Positions 26,172 to 34,633 of a DNA stretch of 63,418 bases are shown here, one piece after another. A program made the position numbers and the translations under genes. Every line of letters starts with the position of its first letter. Positions within the stretch are counted from its first letter, which is position 1. The notes below the pieces were generated by a model. The model was given only the letters and a program-made list of their open reading frames with translations, did no database searches and was not told the DNA's origin. Source of the DNA: SAR116 cluster bacterium AG-325-I21 (GTDB taxonomy: Bacteria; Pseudomonadota; Alphaproteobacteria; Puniceispirillales; Puniceispirillaceae); NCBI GenBank assembly GCA_003282865.1, contig QBYK01000007.1, forward strand, positions 1-63,418. The letters run 5' to 3'.

Positions 26172-27116
26172 TTAGCCCGCTGATGTGGTTGATTTATGAT
26201 AAAGAAAATTTTGCAGTTCACTGTTCTTCGCAAGCGCACGCCCAACCTCCTCAGTTATTTTTGTTATTGGAATGGTTGTTTCACTTTTGACCCAGAATAG
26301 CCCTATTCCTTTTCGTATTATTGGGTCTTTTAGCAAAAGCGCTTTAGTTCCTGTGTAGAGCCCCGGCATTCGAGTATAGTGTGAGGGAATAACCGTACAA
26401 AGTTCTGTAAACTGAGTTTGAAACATTAAATGCAGAATTGACTCCGATTCAATTTTTGGTACGACACTCCTCCCCGCAGCGGTGAACGTTTGATCGATCA
26501 CTGAACGCTCGTACATCGATTTTCGCAGTAATGCCAGTGGGAGGTCTGCAGCCTCTTCCCAGGTAATATCACTCATATTTTCAAATTTAAACGAATCCGG
26601 CACCAACAAGCTCCAAGTTTCCTCGAAAACTGGTAATGCTTCACACCAAGGCATTTCATCAGATTGGTCTATGTACGTTATTGCACAATCAATCGAATAA
26701 TTGTCCAAACTGGTTTTAAGCTCGTTATTCCCAACAAACCTTACGTCGACAGACACTAGCGGGTAGGCTTTTCTTATACGTTGTAAAATAATTGGCAGTA
26801 CTGGGGACATTGAGGGAATTGCGCCAAGGCGAATGGTTCCACTCAAACTGTCCTGCATTTCTGCTATATTGTCACGCATTGCAGTGCAGTTGGCCAAGAT
26901 TAATCGAGCCCAATAAGCAACACGCTCTCCCTCTTCTGTAATTCCATAGAGGCGTTGGCCGCGTCCCCTCTTAAATAAGGTAACTCCTAATTCAAATTCT
27001 AATTGCTTTATGCCATTTGATAAGCTGGGCTGTTTCACATTACAACGAGCCGCTGCTCTTCCAAAATGGTCTTCTTCAATTACAGCGATAAGATATTCAA
27101 GCTGTTTAAGAAACAT
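26172..27116 (-). CDS. LysR-family transcription regulator
   Basis: 314 residues with the N-terminal helix-turn-helix (HFGRAAARCNVKQPSLSNGI) and a periplasmic-binding-like sensor domain (GTIRLGAIPSM). The ATG at 27116 starts the standard MFLKQLEYL opening; the longer ORF adds MKGNG. It is divergent from a TSUP exporter gene and convergent with the Rieske operon, so it is the best candidate for control of the sulfonate cluster. It resembles CbbR/CysB-like members in general shape, but the inducer cannot be read. Confidence 0.85.
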   Translation of the reverse strand: MFLKQLEYLIAVIEEDHFGRAAARCNVKQPSLSNGIKQLEFELGVTLFKRGRGQRLYGITEEGERVAYWARLILANCTAMRDNIAEMQDSLSGTIRLGAIPSMSPVLPIILQRIRKAYPLVSVDVRFVGNNELKTSLDNYSIDCAITYIDQSDEMPWCEALPVFEETWSLLVPDSFKFENMSDITWEEAADLPLALLRKSMYERSVIDQTFTAAGRSVVPKIESESILHLMFQTQFTELCTVIPSHYTRMPGLYTGTKALLLKDPIIRKGIGLFWVKSETTIPITKITEEVGRALAKNSELQNFLYHKSTTSAG

Positions 27117-27278
27117 CCCATTGCCTTTCACGTTTGCATTTTGATTTTAGCACACAAAATAGCTTTGATTCGTTTATTCACAAAAACCGGGCTTTTGGTC
27201 CATCAAAACCTTAGGAATATAACACATTATCACCTATGTTTGAATCCTCCGAGTTAATAATACCGTGTTTTTTTGTGA

Positions 27279-28037
27279 TTGTTTGGGATAGCAGTGTCAT
27301 TCATTTTTGTTTTTTTGTGCGGTCTTTTTTCGGGTGCTCTGATAGGAGCTGCGGGGATTGGTGGTGTGGTATTGGTGCCACTACTTGTATACGGTGCAGG
27401 TTATAGCATTCATATTAGCATCGCAGCAGCAGTGTCATCTTTTATTTTTTCTGGGTTGATTGGAACATTTGCGTATGCGCGGCGGGGTGAGGTCAACTGG
27501 CTCCAACTAACTTATTTGACGGCCGGTGCGATTCCGGGAGCCTTATTGGGCACACATACGCTCGCAAAAATTAATGCCGACACTCTTAAACTATTTATTG
27601 CTATCGTTTTAATTTTTGCAGCGTGCAGACAGATTGCTAATTTAAAGGCTGCGCGTCATCATAGCCGATCAACTCCCTCAAATATAAGCCTGTTGTTAGT
27701 TGGTTTTTTAACTGCGGGCCTGTCTGTGCTCAGTGGGACTGGTGGGCCGCTTGTTTTAGTTCCAATATTAACCTTTTTGTCAATGCCATTGCTCGCAGTG
27801 ATTGGTTTATCACAGGCCATTCAGATACCAATTGCTGTATTTGCTACGATCGGGAATGAATGGTCAGGAATAATCCAGTGGGAAATTGTGGCTCTTTTGT
27901 CACCAGGTCTGGTTTTGGGAACATTTCTGGGTGCAAAAGCCTCTGAACGCTTGCCAGTTGATAAGATAAGGAATTTAGTTGCTTTTTTGTTGCTTGGATC
28001 TGGTATTTACATGCTGATAAACGTAATTTTCGTCTAG
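27279..28037 (+). CDS. TSUP (TauE/SafE) family anion exporter, short form
   Basis: 252 residues with about eight hydrophobic segments and two family repeats: GAAGIGGVVLVPLLV near the N-terminus and LSGTGGPLVLVPIL in the second half. TSUP proteins export sulfite, sulfoacetate and similar anions after sulfonate breakdown. It lies between LysR and the C1 genes. A second, longer TSUP gene is at 32118. A role in sulfite release is inferred from context. The start codon is not ATG-clear and the N-terminus may differ by a few residues. Confidence 0.82.
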   Translation: MFGIAVSFIFVFLCGLFSGALIGAAGIGGVVLVPLLVYGAGYSIHISIAAAVSSFIFSGLIGTFAYARRGEVNWLQLTYLTAGAIPGALLGTHTLAKINADTLKLFIAIVLIFAACRQIANLKAARHHSRSTPSNISLLLVGFLTAGLSVLSGTGGPLVLVPILTFLSMPLLAVIGLSQAIQIPIAVFATIGNEWSGIIQWEIVALLSPGLVLGTFLGAKASERLPVDKIRNLVAFLLLGSGIYMLINVIFV

Positions 28038-28204
28038 GCGAAGGAGCTTTGATCAACCATGAGAAAATAGACATTACGATAGAGCTAATAGCCAAGAGAG
28101 ATTTTATTTCGCAGTAATAATGTTAGTTAATGGTGTAAATTATCAAAGCTAAAGCTACGCTATTCAAATTAATAATATTTATATCAAATTAGTGGGAGGA
28201 AAAA

Positions 28205-29092
28205 ATGAGTGACGCCAAGCCGAGAAGAAAAGTTACTTTTAAGACACTACAAAAGAAAATGGCAGCCGGTGAGCCAATCACTCAATTGGCAGCGTATGAT
28301 TACAGGACTGCGGTTGTTGCTGACCGTTTAGGTATGGATATATTGTGTGTTTCAGACACCGGCGGAATGATCTTGTTTGGGCACCAGAGTACGACGGCTG
28401 TTAGCTTTGATGAAGTGATGATGATGTCGAAAGCGATTGATCGCGGATCTCAGTATGGATTGAGAATGGTTGATATGCCTTATTGCAGTTTTCACGTCTC
28501 AAAAGAGCAGGCTGTTGAAAATGCCGGTCGGTTTGTTCACGAAGCGAATGCTGAAGTGATGAAATGTGAGGGGAACCGTCACCATGTTCCGGCTATTGAA
28601 GCAATTGTTAGTGCTGGAATACCTGTTCAGGGCCATATTGGCATAACACCGATGCGAATGCCCCAACTGGGCGGATTTATTGCTCAGGGTAAAACAGCAG
28701 ATCGCGCGAAAGAATTAATTGACGACGCTAAAGCAATGTATGATGCCGGCTGCTTCTCGATACTCTGTGAGGTTACAACATCGGAAGTCGCCGAATATTT
28801 GGCTGAAATCCTTCCAGTCCCGGTAATTAGCTTGGGTGCTGGCAACTGCGCCGATGGTGTCCATATTATCTCGTCAGACTTATTCCATTTGTGGGAGGAG
28901 CACGTGCCGAAGCACTCTCGTATATACACAGATTTGATTCCGATAATGGAAGATGTAATTACTCGGTACATGGATGACGTAAAAACCAGGAATTACCCGG
29001 GTCCTGAAAACACGATAAAAATGCCCGAGGATGAGCTGCGGAAGTTTGCTGAAGATATGAAGTGGGAGCGTAAGCTTGATGAGCTTGGGTGA
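28205..29092 (+). CDS. PanB-like ketoacid hydroxymethyltransferase paralogue
   Basis: 295 residues of the ketopantoate hydroxymethyltransferase fold, which adds a hydroxymethyl group from 5,10-methylene-tetrahydrofolate to a 2-keto acid. The catalytic positions of PanB are kept: D51 and D90 (metal), K120 and E122 (VMKCEG), H144 (GHIGITP) and E189 (ILCEV). Several family blocks are altered, such as SDTGGM for GDSLGM and GAGNCADGVHII for GAGxxCDGQVLV. panC is not adjacent. Strong ribosome site GGGAGGA. It is followed by fhs and folD, so it may use the same methylene-THF pool for a reaction other than pantothenate synthesis. Confidence 0.8.
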   Translation: MSDAKPRRKVTFKTLQKKMAAGEPITQLAAYDYRTAVVADRLGMDILCVSDTGGMILFGHQSTTAVSFDEVMMMSKAIDRGSQYGLRMVDMPYCSFHVSKEQAVENAGRFVHEANAEVMKCEGNRHHVPAIEAIVSAGIPVQGHIGITPMRMPQLGGFIAQGKTADRAKELIDDAKAMYDAGCFSILCEVTTSEVAEYLAEILPVPVISLGAGNCADGVHIISSDLFHLWEEHVPKHSRIYTDLIPIMEDVITRYMDDVKTRNYPGPENTIKMPEDELRKFAEDMKWERKLDELG

Positions 29093-29366
29093 TTGTCTGC
29101 GATGAATTTTACCTTGGACGGCGGTGCTGTCAGCCCAACAAGTGGCTTTGGGAAGCGCCTCCGTCAAGGTGAAGTTTTTTTGCTTTAAGGACATAAAACA
29201 AGGAATTGCATCAATAAACACTGGGTTTTTGAGATTTTTGTAATTAGTGAGCATTTATCCAACCCGTCTATATTTTCAAAACAGCCCAATTTCTTAGGGT
29301 CAATTTAGCAGCCTAGCCCTGCAAGGGGTGTGGGCATTTTAGTATCAAATTTTCCGGGAGAATTTT

Positions 29367-31034
29367 ATGAGCGACATTGAAATTGCACGTGCGGCGCAGA
29401 AAAAACCAATTTTTGAAATTGGCGATGTTTTGGGCATACCGTCATCGGAGTTAGTTCCGTTTGGCCATGATAAAGCCAAGATAAGTCAGAATTTTATCAA
29501 CTCTGTACAGAATAATGCGGATGGTAAACTAATATTAGTTACCGCGATCAACCCAACACCAGCGGGCGAGGGCAAGACGACAACAACCGTTGGCCTTGGC
29601 GACGGCTTAAACCGCATCGGCAAGAATGCAATGATTTGTATCCGCGAGGCTTCTCTTGGGCCAAACTTTGGCATGAAGGGGGGAGCTGCCGGAGGCGGAT
29701 ATGCCCAGATTGTGCCAATGGAAGAAATGAATTTGCATTTTACTGGCGATTTTCATGCTATCACTTCAGCGCATTCGTTGCTTTCCGCAATGATTGATAA
29801 TCATATATATTGGGGCAATGAGCTAGATATTGATACACGTCGCGTCGTTTGGAGGCGGGTTGTCGATATGAATGATAGAGCACTGCGCCAAATTACCGCG
29901 TCACTCGGCGGAGTCTCGAATGGTTTCCCGCGTGAGGCTGGTTTTGACATTACTGTGGCATCTGAAGTTATGGCGATATTATGTTTGGCAGAAGATCTCG
30001 CTGACTTGCAAAAGCGCCTTGGTGACATGATTGTAGCATATCGTCGTGACCGGTCACCTGTCTTTTGCCGCGATATAAAGGCTGATGGCGCGATGACTGT
30101 ATTATTGAAAGATGCAATTCAGCCTAATCTGTTGCAAACTCTTGAAAATAATCCTGCATTCGTTCACGGCGGCCCTTTTGCCAATATTGCTCATGGCTGC
30201 AACTCCGTGATTGCCACTAAAACAGCGTTGAAGCTAACGGATTATGTTGTGACGGAGGCAGGTTTTGGAGCGGATTTAGGTGCGGAAAAATTCCTAAACA
30301 TTAAATGCCGAAAGGCGGGCTTGTCTCCATCGGCTATTGTTCTAGTCGCCACAGTACGTGCAATGAAGATGAATGGTGGAGTCGCAAAAAGTGATTTGAA
30401 CGATGAAAATGTTGCGGCTGTAAAGGCCGGTTGCCCAAATCTTGGCCGGCATATAGAGAACTTGAGATCATTTGGCGTGCCTGTGCTAGTCGCAATTAAT
30501 CACTTTGTTAAAGACACCGATGCTGAGGTTCAGGCCGTGCAGGATTATTGCAGTGAAATGGGTGCAGAGGCAATCGTGTCAAAGCACTGGGCTGATGGGT
30601 CTACTGGTTCTGAAAATTTGGCGAAGAGAGTAGCTGAGGTTGCTGATGCGGGCGAAGCCAATTTCTCCCCAACTTATGCAGATGACATGCCTCTTGCAGA
30701 TAAGATTCAAAACATTTGCAAGAATATCTATCGGGCTGATGAGGCGGTGATGGATAAAAAGATCTCAGATCAGTTAAGAGATTGGGAAGCTCAAGGTTAT
30801 GGTCATTTGCCTGTCTGTATGGCGAAGACGCAGTATAGTTTCTCGACTGATCCTAACTTGCGTGGTGCACCAACCGGACATGTTATACCAGTTCGCGAAG
30901 TAAGGATCAGCGCGGGCGCAGGCTTCATTGTTGCCGTTTGTGGTGAGATCATGACAATGCCCGGTTTACCTAGGCACCCGGCTGCCGAGACTATTTGTAT
31001 AAATGACCAGGGTGAGATTGAGGGTTTGTTTTAG
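29367..31034 (+). CDS. fhs: Formate--tetrahydrofolate ligase
   Basis: 555 residues, the normal size. It joins formate to tetrahydrofolate with ATP, giving 10-formyl-THF. Visible motifs: the P-loop [50 protein letters not shown] and the later [14 protein letters not shown]. Ribosome site GGGAGAA before the ATG. With folD 81 bases downstream it forms the standard C1-folate pair that links formate to methylene-THF. In this setting it would handle carbon released by oxygenation of a methyl sulfonate. Confidence 0.96.
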   Translation: MSDIEIARAAQKKPIFEIGDVLGIPSSELVPFGHDKAKISQNFINSVQNNADGKLILVTAINPTPAGEGKTTTTVGLGDGLNRIGKNAMICIREASLGPNFGMKGGAAGGGYAQIVPMEEMNLHFTGDFHAITSAHSLLSAMIDNHIYWGNELDIDTRRVVWRRVVDMNDRALRQITASLGGVSNGFPREAGFDITVASEVMAILCLAEDLADLQKRLGDMIVAYRRDRSPVFCRDIKADGAMTVLLKDAIQPNLLQTLENNPAFVHGGPFANIAHGCNSVIATKTALKLTDYVVTEAGFGADLGAEKFLNIKCRKAGLSPSAIVLVATVRAMKMNGGVAKSDLNDENVAAVKAGCPNLGRHIENLRSFGVPVLVAINHFVKDTDAEVQAVQDYCSEMGAEAIVSKHWADGSTGSENLAKRVAEVADAGEANFSPTYADDMPLADKIQNICKNIYRADEAVMDKKISDQLRDWEAQGYGHLPVCMAKTQYSFSTDPNLRGAPTGHVIPVREVRISAGAGFIVAVCGEIMTMPGLPRHPAAETICINDQGEIEGLF

Positions 31035-31115
31035 AAGCGAACTATTCATATAAATTGAGGGCTTGTTATTAGGCGGACGCGTGACTTTCGCCAAGATGAA
31101 AGGATGTTAGTGAGG

Positions 31116-32009
31116 ATGTCAGCAAATATAATCGACGGGAAAGCCTTTGCCGCCACTGTAAGAGAGAAGGTGGCTTCTAAGGTTGCTGATCTGAAAAACG
31201 GCCATAACATCACCCCGGGGCTTGCCGTTGTTTTAGTTGGGGAAGACCCTGCATCACAAGTTTATGTGAGATCTAAGGGTAAGCAAACTCTTGAAGCCGG
31301 TATGAATTCATTCGAACATAAACTGGATCCGGACACCGCAGAAGAGGTGTTGTTGGCTTTGATCGACCAACTAAACTCTGACCCAGCAGTCCATGGCATT
31401 TTGGTACAATTACCGTTACCCAGTCATCTAAATGAAACCTTGGTTATAAACCGCATTCTCCCAGAGAAAGATGTTGATGGTTTTCACATTTCAAACGTTG
31501 GGCTTTTGGCTACAAGTCAGAAATCAATGGTTCCGTGCACACCGCTAGGGTGCTTGCTAATGTTGCGTGATTATCATGGCTCATTATCTGGAAAAAATGC
31601 TGTGATTGTTGGTCGTTCAAACATTGTTGGAAAGCCGATGGCCCAATTGCTCTTAAACGAAAGCTGCACCGTGACCATCGCTCACTCACGAACGTTGGAT
31701 CTACCAGATGTTGTGCGCAACGCTGATATTGTTGTTGCAGCCGTTGGCCAACCTGAGATGGTGCCTGGTGATTGGATTAAACCTGGAGCGACTGTTGTTG
31801 ATGTTGGTATAAACCGTATCAGCTTGGATAATGGGAAAACAAAACTAGTTGGTGACGCTGAGTATGCGAGTTGCGCAGCCGTTGCAGGCGCCATAACTCC
31901 TGTGCCTGGTGGTGTTGGCCCCATGACGATTGCCTGTTTGCTGGCGAATACCGTTACGGCCTGTTGTAGAATTAACAACCTTCCTAACGAGGACAGTTTT
32001 CTTCAGTGA
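31116..32009 (+). CDS. folD: Methylene-THF dehydrogenase / methenyl-THF cyclohydrolase
   Basis: 297 residues. It interconverts 10-formyl-THF, methenyl-THF and methylene-THF with NADP. Markers: the [13 protein letters not shown] opening with the active-site Lys, [17 protein letters not shown], the nucleotide site [15 protein letters not shown] and [10 protein letters not shown] near the end. I take ATG 31116 (MSANIIDGK) as the start; 31104 is possible. It works with Fhs directly upstream. Confidence 0.95.
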   Translation: MSANIIDGKAFAATVREKVASKVADLKNGHNITPGLAVVLVGEDPASQVYVRSKGKQTLEAGMNSFEHKLDPDTAEEVLLALIDQLNSDPAVHGILVQLPLPSHLNETLVINRILPEKDVDGFHISNVGLLATSQKSMVPCTPLGCLLMLRDYHGSLSGKNAVIVGRSNIVGKPMAQLLLNESCTVTIAHSRTLDLPDVVRNADIVVAAVGQPEMVPGDWIKPGATVVDVGINRISLDNGKTKLVGDAEYASCAAVAGAITPVPGGVGPMTIACLLANTVTACCRINNLPNEDSFLQ

Positions 32010-32117
32010 AGATTACAGTTCAAATTCAGCCGCCTTGGTCTATTGACTTAGAGTCTCTAACATACACATCAACTATATCCCGCAAGCAAAAACGATAAGT
32101 AGTCTAGAATAAGTGAC

Positions 32118-33122
32118 ATGATGATCTCAAAACGTCTACCTGAACTTCAGCTTTTAATTTTATGTACCATTGGTTGTTACATATTTCTTGAACTATTCGT
32201 AGCTTCGGCTGCGCTGGATGGGCTTTTTGGGTTCACCGGTGTTGACATAATATTCATCTCTTTTTTATTAAGTTTTTTTGTCGCGATCATATCTGTAATT
32301 GCGGGTGTTGGGGGTGGTGTAATATTTACGCCGTTGATGTTAGCGTTCACGTCGGTGGATACCCTTATAATCAGGTCCACTGGTCTTGTTGTGGCAATGT
32401 TTAGCGGGTTAGTTGCATCGGGCCCCTTTATGCGAAAGGGTTTAGCAGACATCAAGTTAGTATTCCTAGGCGCACTGCCAATTTTGGTTGGTGGATTTGT
32501 TGGGTCAATGGCCGCGGTAAGTTTGTCCCAACATTTGGGTGAGGCTGGTGATTCAATCGTCCGTATAGCTTTGGGAGTGTTGTTGGCTGCAATTGCATTA
32601 ATATTTATCGTTGGGGGTGCTTCTACCGAATATCCTGAACATGGGCAACGAAGCAAGCTCGCGACTAAACTCAAGTTGCGTCATATGTATTGGGAGGACA
32701 CATTACAAAAACCGGTAAAATATAATGTTCACAACGTCAAGGTAGCGGTGATATTATTATTTGCTGTCGGATTTACCGGTGGATTCTTTGGCTTAGGCGG
32801 GGGATGGGCGGTTGTTCCTGTTCTTAACCTTGTTATGAGTGTGCCTTTAAAGGTTTCAGCAGCGACAAGTGGTGTATTGCTGGCCATGGGAAATTCAGCA
32901 GCAATATGGCCCTATATAAATGCTGGCGCTTTAATTGGCGTAGTTGCCGCACCTTGGATGCTTGGGCAGATAATTGGTGGAATAGTTGGCGCCCACGTTT
33001 TATCTGGTATAAAAGCGGCGTTTGTACGAAAGCTTTTAATAGTGATGCTTTTTCTGACCAGCCTCAAACTTTTGAGCCGTGGCATTGAAGGGCTTTTTAA
33101 TATTTCAATTCCTTTTATCTGA
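32118..33122 (+). CDS. TSUP (TauE/SafE) family anion exporter, long form
   Basis: 334 residues with two glycine-rich family repeats, AGVGGGVIFTPLML and FGLGGGWAVVPVLN, and a central cytoplasmic loop (about residues 170-205) absent from the short TSUP at 27279. It is followed 10 bases later by a small four-helix membrane protein, a pairing known for some TSUP exporters with DUF1634-like partners. Located between the C1 genes and the sulfite dehydrogenase, it probably moves sulfite or a related anion. Confidence 0.82.
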   Translation: MMISKRLPELQLLILCTIGCYIFLELFVASAALDGLFGFTGVDIIFISFLLSFFVAIISVIAGVGGGVIFTPLMLAFTSVDTLIIRSTGLVVAMFSGLVASGPFMRKGLADIKLVFLGALPILVGGFVGSMAAVSLSQHLGEAGDSIVRIALGVLLAAIALIFIVGGASTEYPEHGQRSKLATKLKLRHMYWEDTLQKPVKYNVHNVKVAVILLFAVGFTGGFFGLGGGWAVVPVLNLVMSVPLKVSAATSGVLLAMGNSAAIWPYINAGALIGVVAAPWMLGQIIGGIVGAHVLSGIKAAFVRKLLIVMLFLTSLKLLSRGIEGLFNISIPFI

Positions 33123-33132
33123 AAGTTAGAAC

Positions 33133-33558
33133 ATGAATAAGCGAAAAAAACCACCTATCCCAATATCAGGTGTTGTTTACGGTGAAATTATCTATTGGTG
33201 TACATGCGTTTCGGCGTTGGTTGTTTTATATGGAACCATAAAAAGCTTTCTGGAAGTTGACCAAACAATCCCGGTTGAGTACCTGCTAAACGCAGTCTTC
33301 GAGGGACGTTCGGTGGAGGCTGTGTGGACTGGGTCCGCGCTTCAAAAGTCGCCTGACGCTCTAACTTATTTGGCAATCTTAAATTCGGGCGAAGCCATCA
33401 CAGTGGCAGGCATAGCCTTTGGTGTGTTGAGCGTTGGGCCGGCTATCTTTTTTTCTGCGGCTTTCATGTGGCGGTCACACAATGAGTTTTTTGCAGTGAC
33501 TGCGCTATTATCAGGCGCTTTTGCTGTCATTGCCCCATTTGTTTTCTTCCTTTTGTAG
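33133..33558 (+). CDS. Small membrane protein, DUF1634-like, TSUP partner
   Basis: 141 residues with about three hydrophobic helices (YWCTCVSALVVLYGTI, AGIAFGVLSVGPAIFFSAAF and the C-terminal AFAVIAPFVFFLL). It resembles the DUF1634 membrane proteins often coded beside TauE/SafE genes. Spacing from the TSUP gene is 10 bases, so they are one transcript. Function unknown; a transporter accessory role is inferred from the pairing. Confidence 0.6.
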   Translation: MNKRKKPPIPISGVVYGEIIYWCTCVSALVVLYGTIKSFLEVDQTIPVEYLLNAVFEGRSVEAVWTGSALQKSPDALTYLAILNSGEAITVAGIAFGVLSVGPAIFFSAAFMWRSHNEFFAVTALLSGAFAVIAPFVFFLL

Positions 33559-33598
33559 CCCTCGTAATAATTATCCTTATACAATGTTAATTTCTCTC

Positions 33599-34492
33599 TC
33601 ATGAGATAATTACACTGTCGTTGATCATGTTTGTAAATGCCTTTTCTGCACTGCTAAGCGCTCGTTTCTTTCGTAATAACATGGTGTAGCTTCTCGGTGG
33701 TAAGTCCATGGCTACAGATCTAAGCAGTCCACTTTCAATTGACAAGTTGACAACCTGCTGAGAAATTAATGTGACGCCAGATCCCGCAATCACTGCCTCT
33801 CTAACTGCTTCATTACTGGGCAGCTCCAGAATTATATCAAGACTATCCCAGTTGAGATTATTTTGGACAATCAAATCTTCAAGTACGCGTCGAGTGCCAG
33901 AGCCTTTTTCACGGACAATCCATGGTAAATTGCCAATATTACCCTCCTTGATAGAGGATCGAACGATCGGCCATTTTTTGGGTGACACCACTAGTGTAGG
34001 TTGGTCTTGATCTACTTTTAAAAGGCGTAAGCCGTTGGCGTTTACCTTACCTTCAACGAAGCCAATATCAGCTTTGCCCTCCAAAACCGCAGACTCAACA
34101 CCGCGCGTATTGGACATCGCTACATTTATTGCAACGGCAGGGTTACGATTGTTAAACGCTGCAAGTCTACGTGGGAGCCAGTAGCTGGCGATCGTTTGAC
34201 TCGCTGCAATTTGGAGGCTGCCTGAAGTCTTTTCGCTGAGAATACGTAACATTTTTGTTGCGTTCTTAGCGCTTGCAATGGCGCTTTGTGCTTCAGGCAA
34301 AAAACGCCGTCCTAAATCTGAGAGAAAAACTGAACGGCCAACTCTATCAAAAAGTTTGACTTGATATATGTCTTCAATAGTTGCAATCGCTGCTGAGGCT
34401 GCAGATTGAGAAATGCCAAGTTCCTTTGAGGCCTTGGTGACGTTGCCAAGTTCGGCGACTGCGATAAAAATTCTTAGTTGAGCTAAGGTCAT
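33599..34492 (-). CDS. LysR-family transcription regulator, divergent from sulfite dehydrogenase
   Basis: 297 residues: helix-turn-helix VTKASKELGISQSAASAAI and a sensor domain with GSLQIAASQTIASYWLP and EKGSGTRRVLEDLI, a block frequent in CysB/CbbR/YeiE-like regulators of sulfur or carbon genes. It is transcribed away from the soeABC-like operon, with a 141-base AT-rich control region between. It likely senses sulfite or a related metabolite, by context only. Confidence 0.86.
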   Translation of the reverse strand: MTLAQLRIFIAVAELGNVTKASKELGISQSAASAAIATIEDIYQVKLFDRVGRSVFLSDLGRRFLPEAQSAIASAKNATKMLRILSEKTSGSLQIAASQTIASYWLPRRLAAFNNRNPAVAINVAMSNTRGVESAVLEGKADIGFVEGKVNANGLRLLKVDQDQPTLVVSPKKWPIVRSSIKEGNIGNLPWIVREKGSGTRRVLEDLIVQNNLNWDSLDIILELPSNEAVREAVIAGSGVTLISQQVVNLSIESGLLRSVAMDLPPRSYTMLLRKKRALSSAEKAFTNMINDSVIIS

Positions 34493-34633
34493 TATTATTG
34501 ATAACCTAAATCGATCAAAATTACAATTATAATAAGTTGGAATAATTAATTCTTGAGTTGTATATTAAGGTTGGAGTTAAACAAAACAACTCGCAGTAGA
34601 ACTTAGTCCCGTTTAATTTTTTAGGAAACAGTG
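34493..34633. promoter_or_regulatory. Control region between LysR and sulfite dehydrogenase genes
   Basis: 141-base AT-rich divergent region. It contains the near-palindrome GAATAATTAATTC at 34541-34553 and several T-rich/A-rich blocks of the kind seen in LysR operators (T-N11-A). AGGAAACAG precedes the ATG at 34634. No strong sigma-70 boxes stand out. Confidence 0.35.

Noticed and set aside
32177-32674. Minus-strand open frame of 165 codons
   Set aside because: Antisense of the TSUP gene, low-complexity Asn/Thr/Pro composition, no ribosome site.
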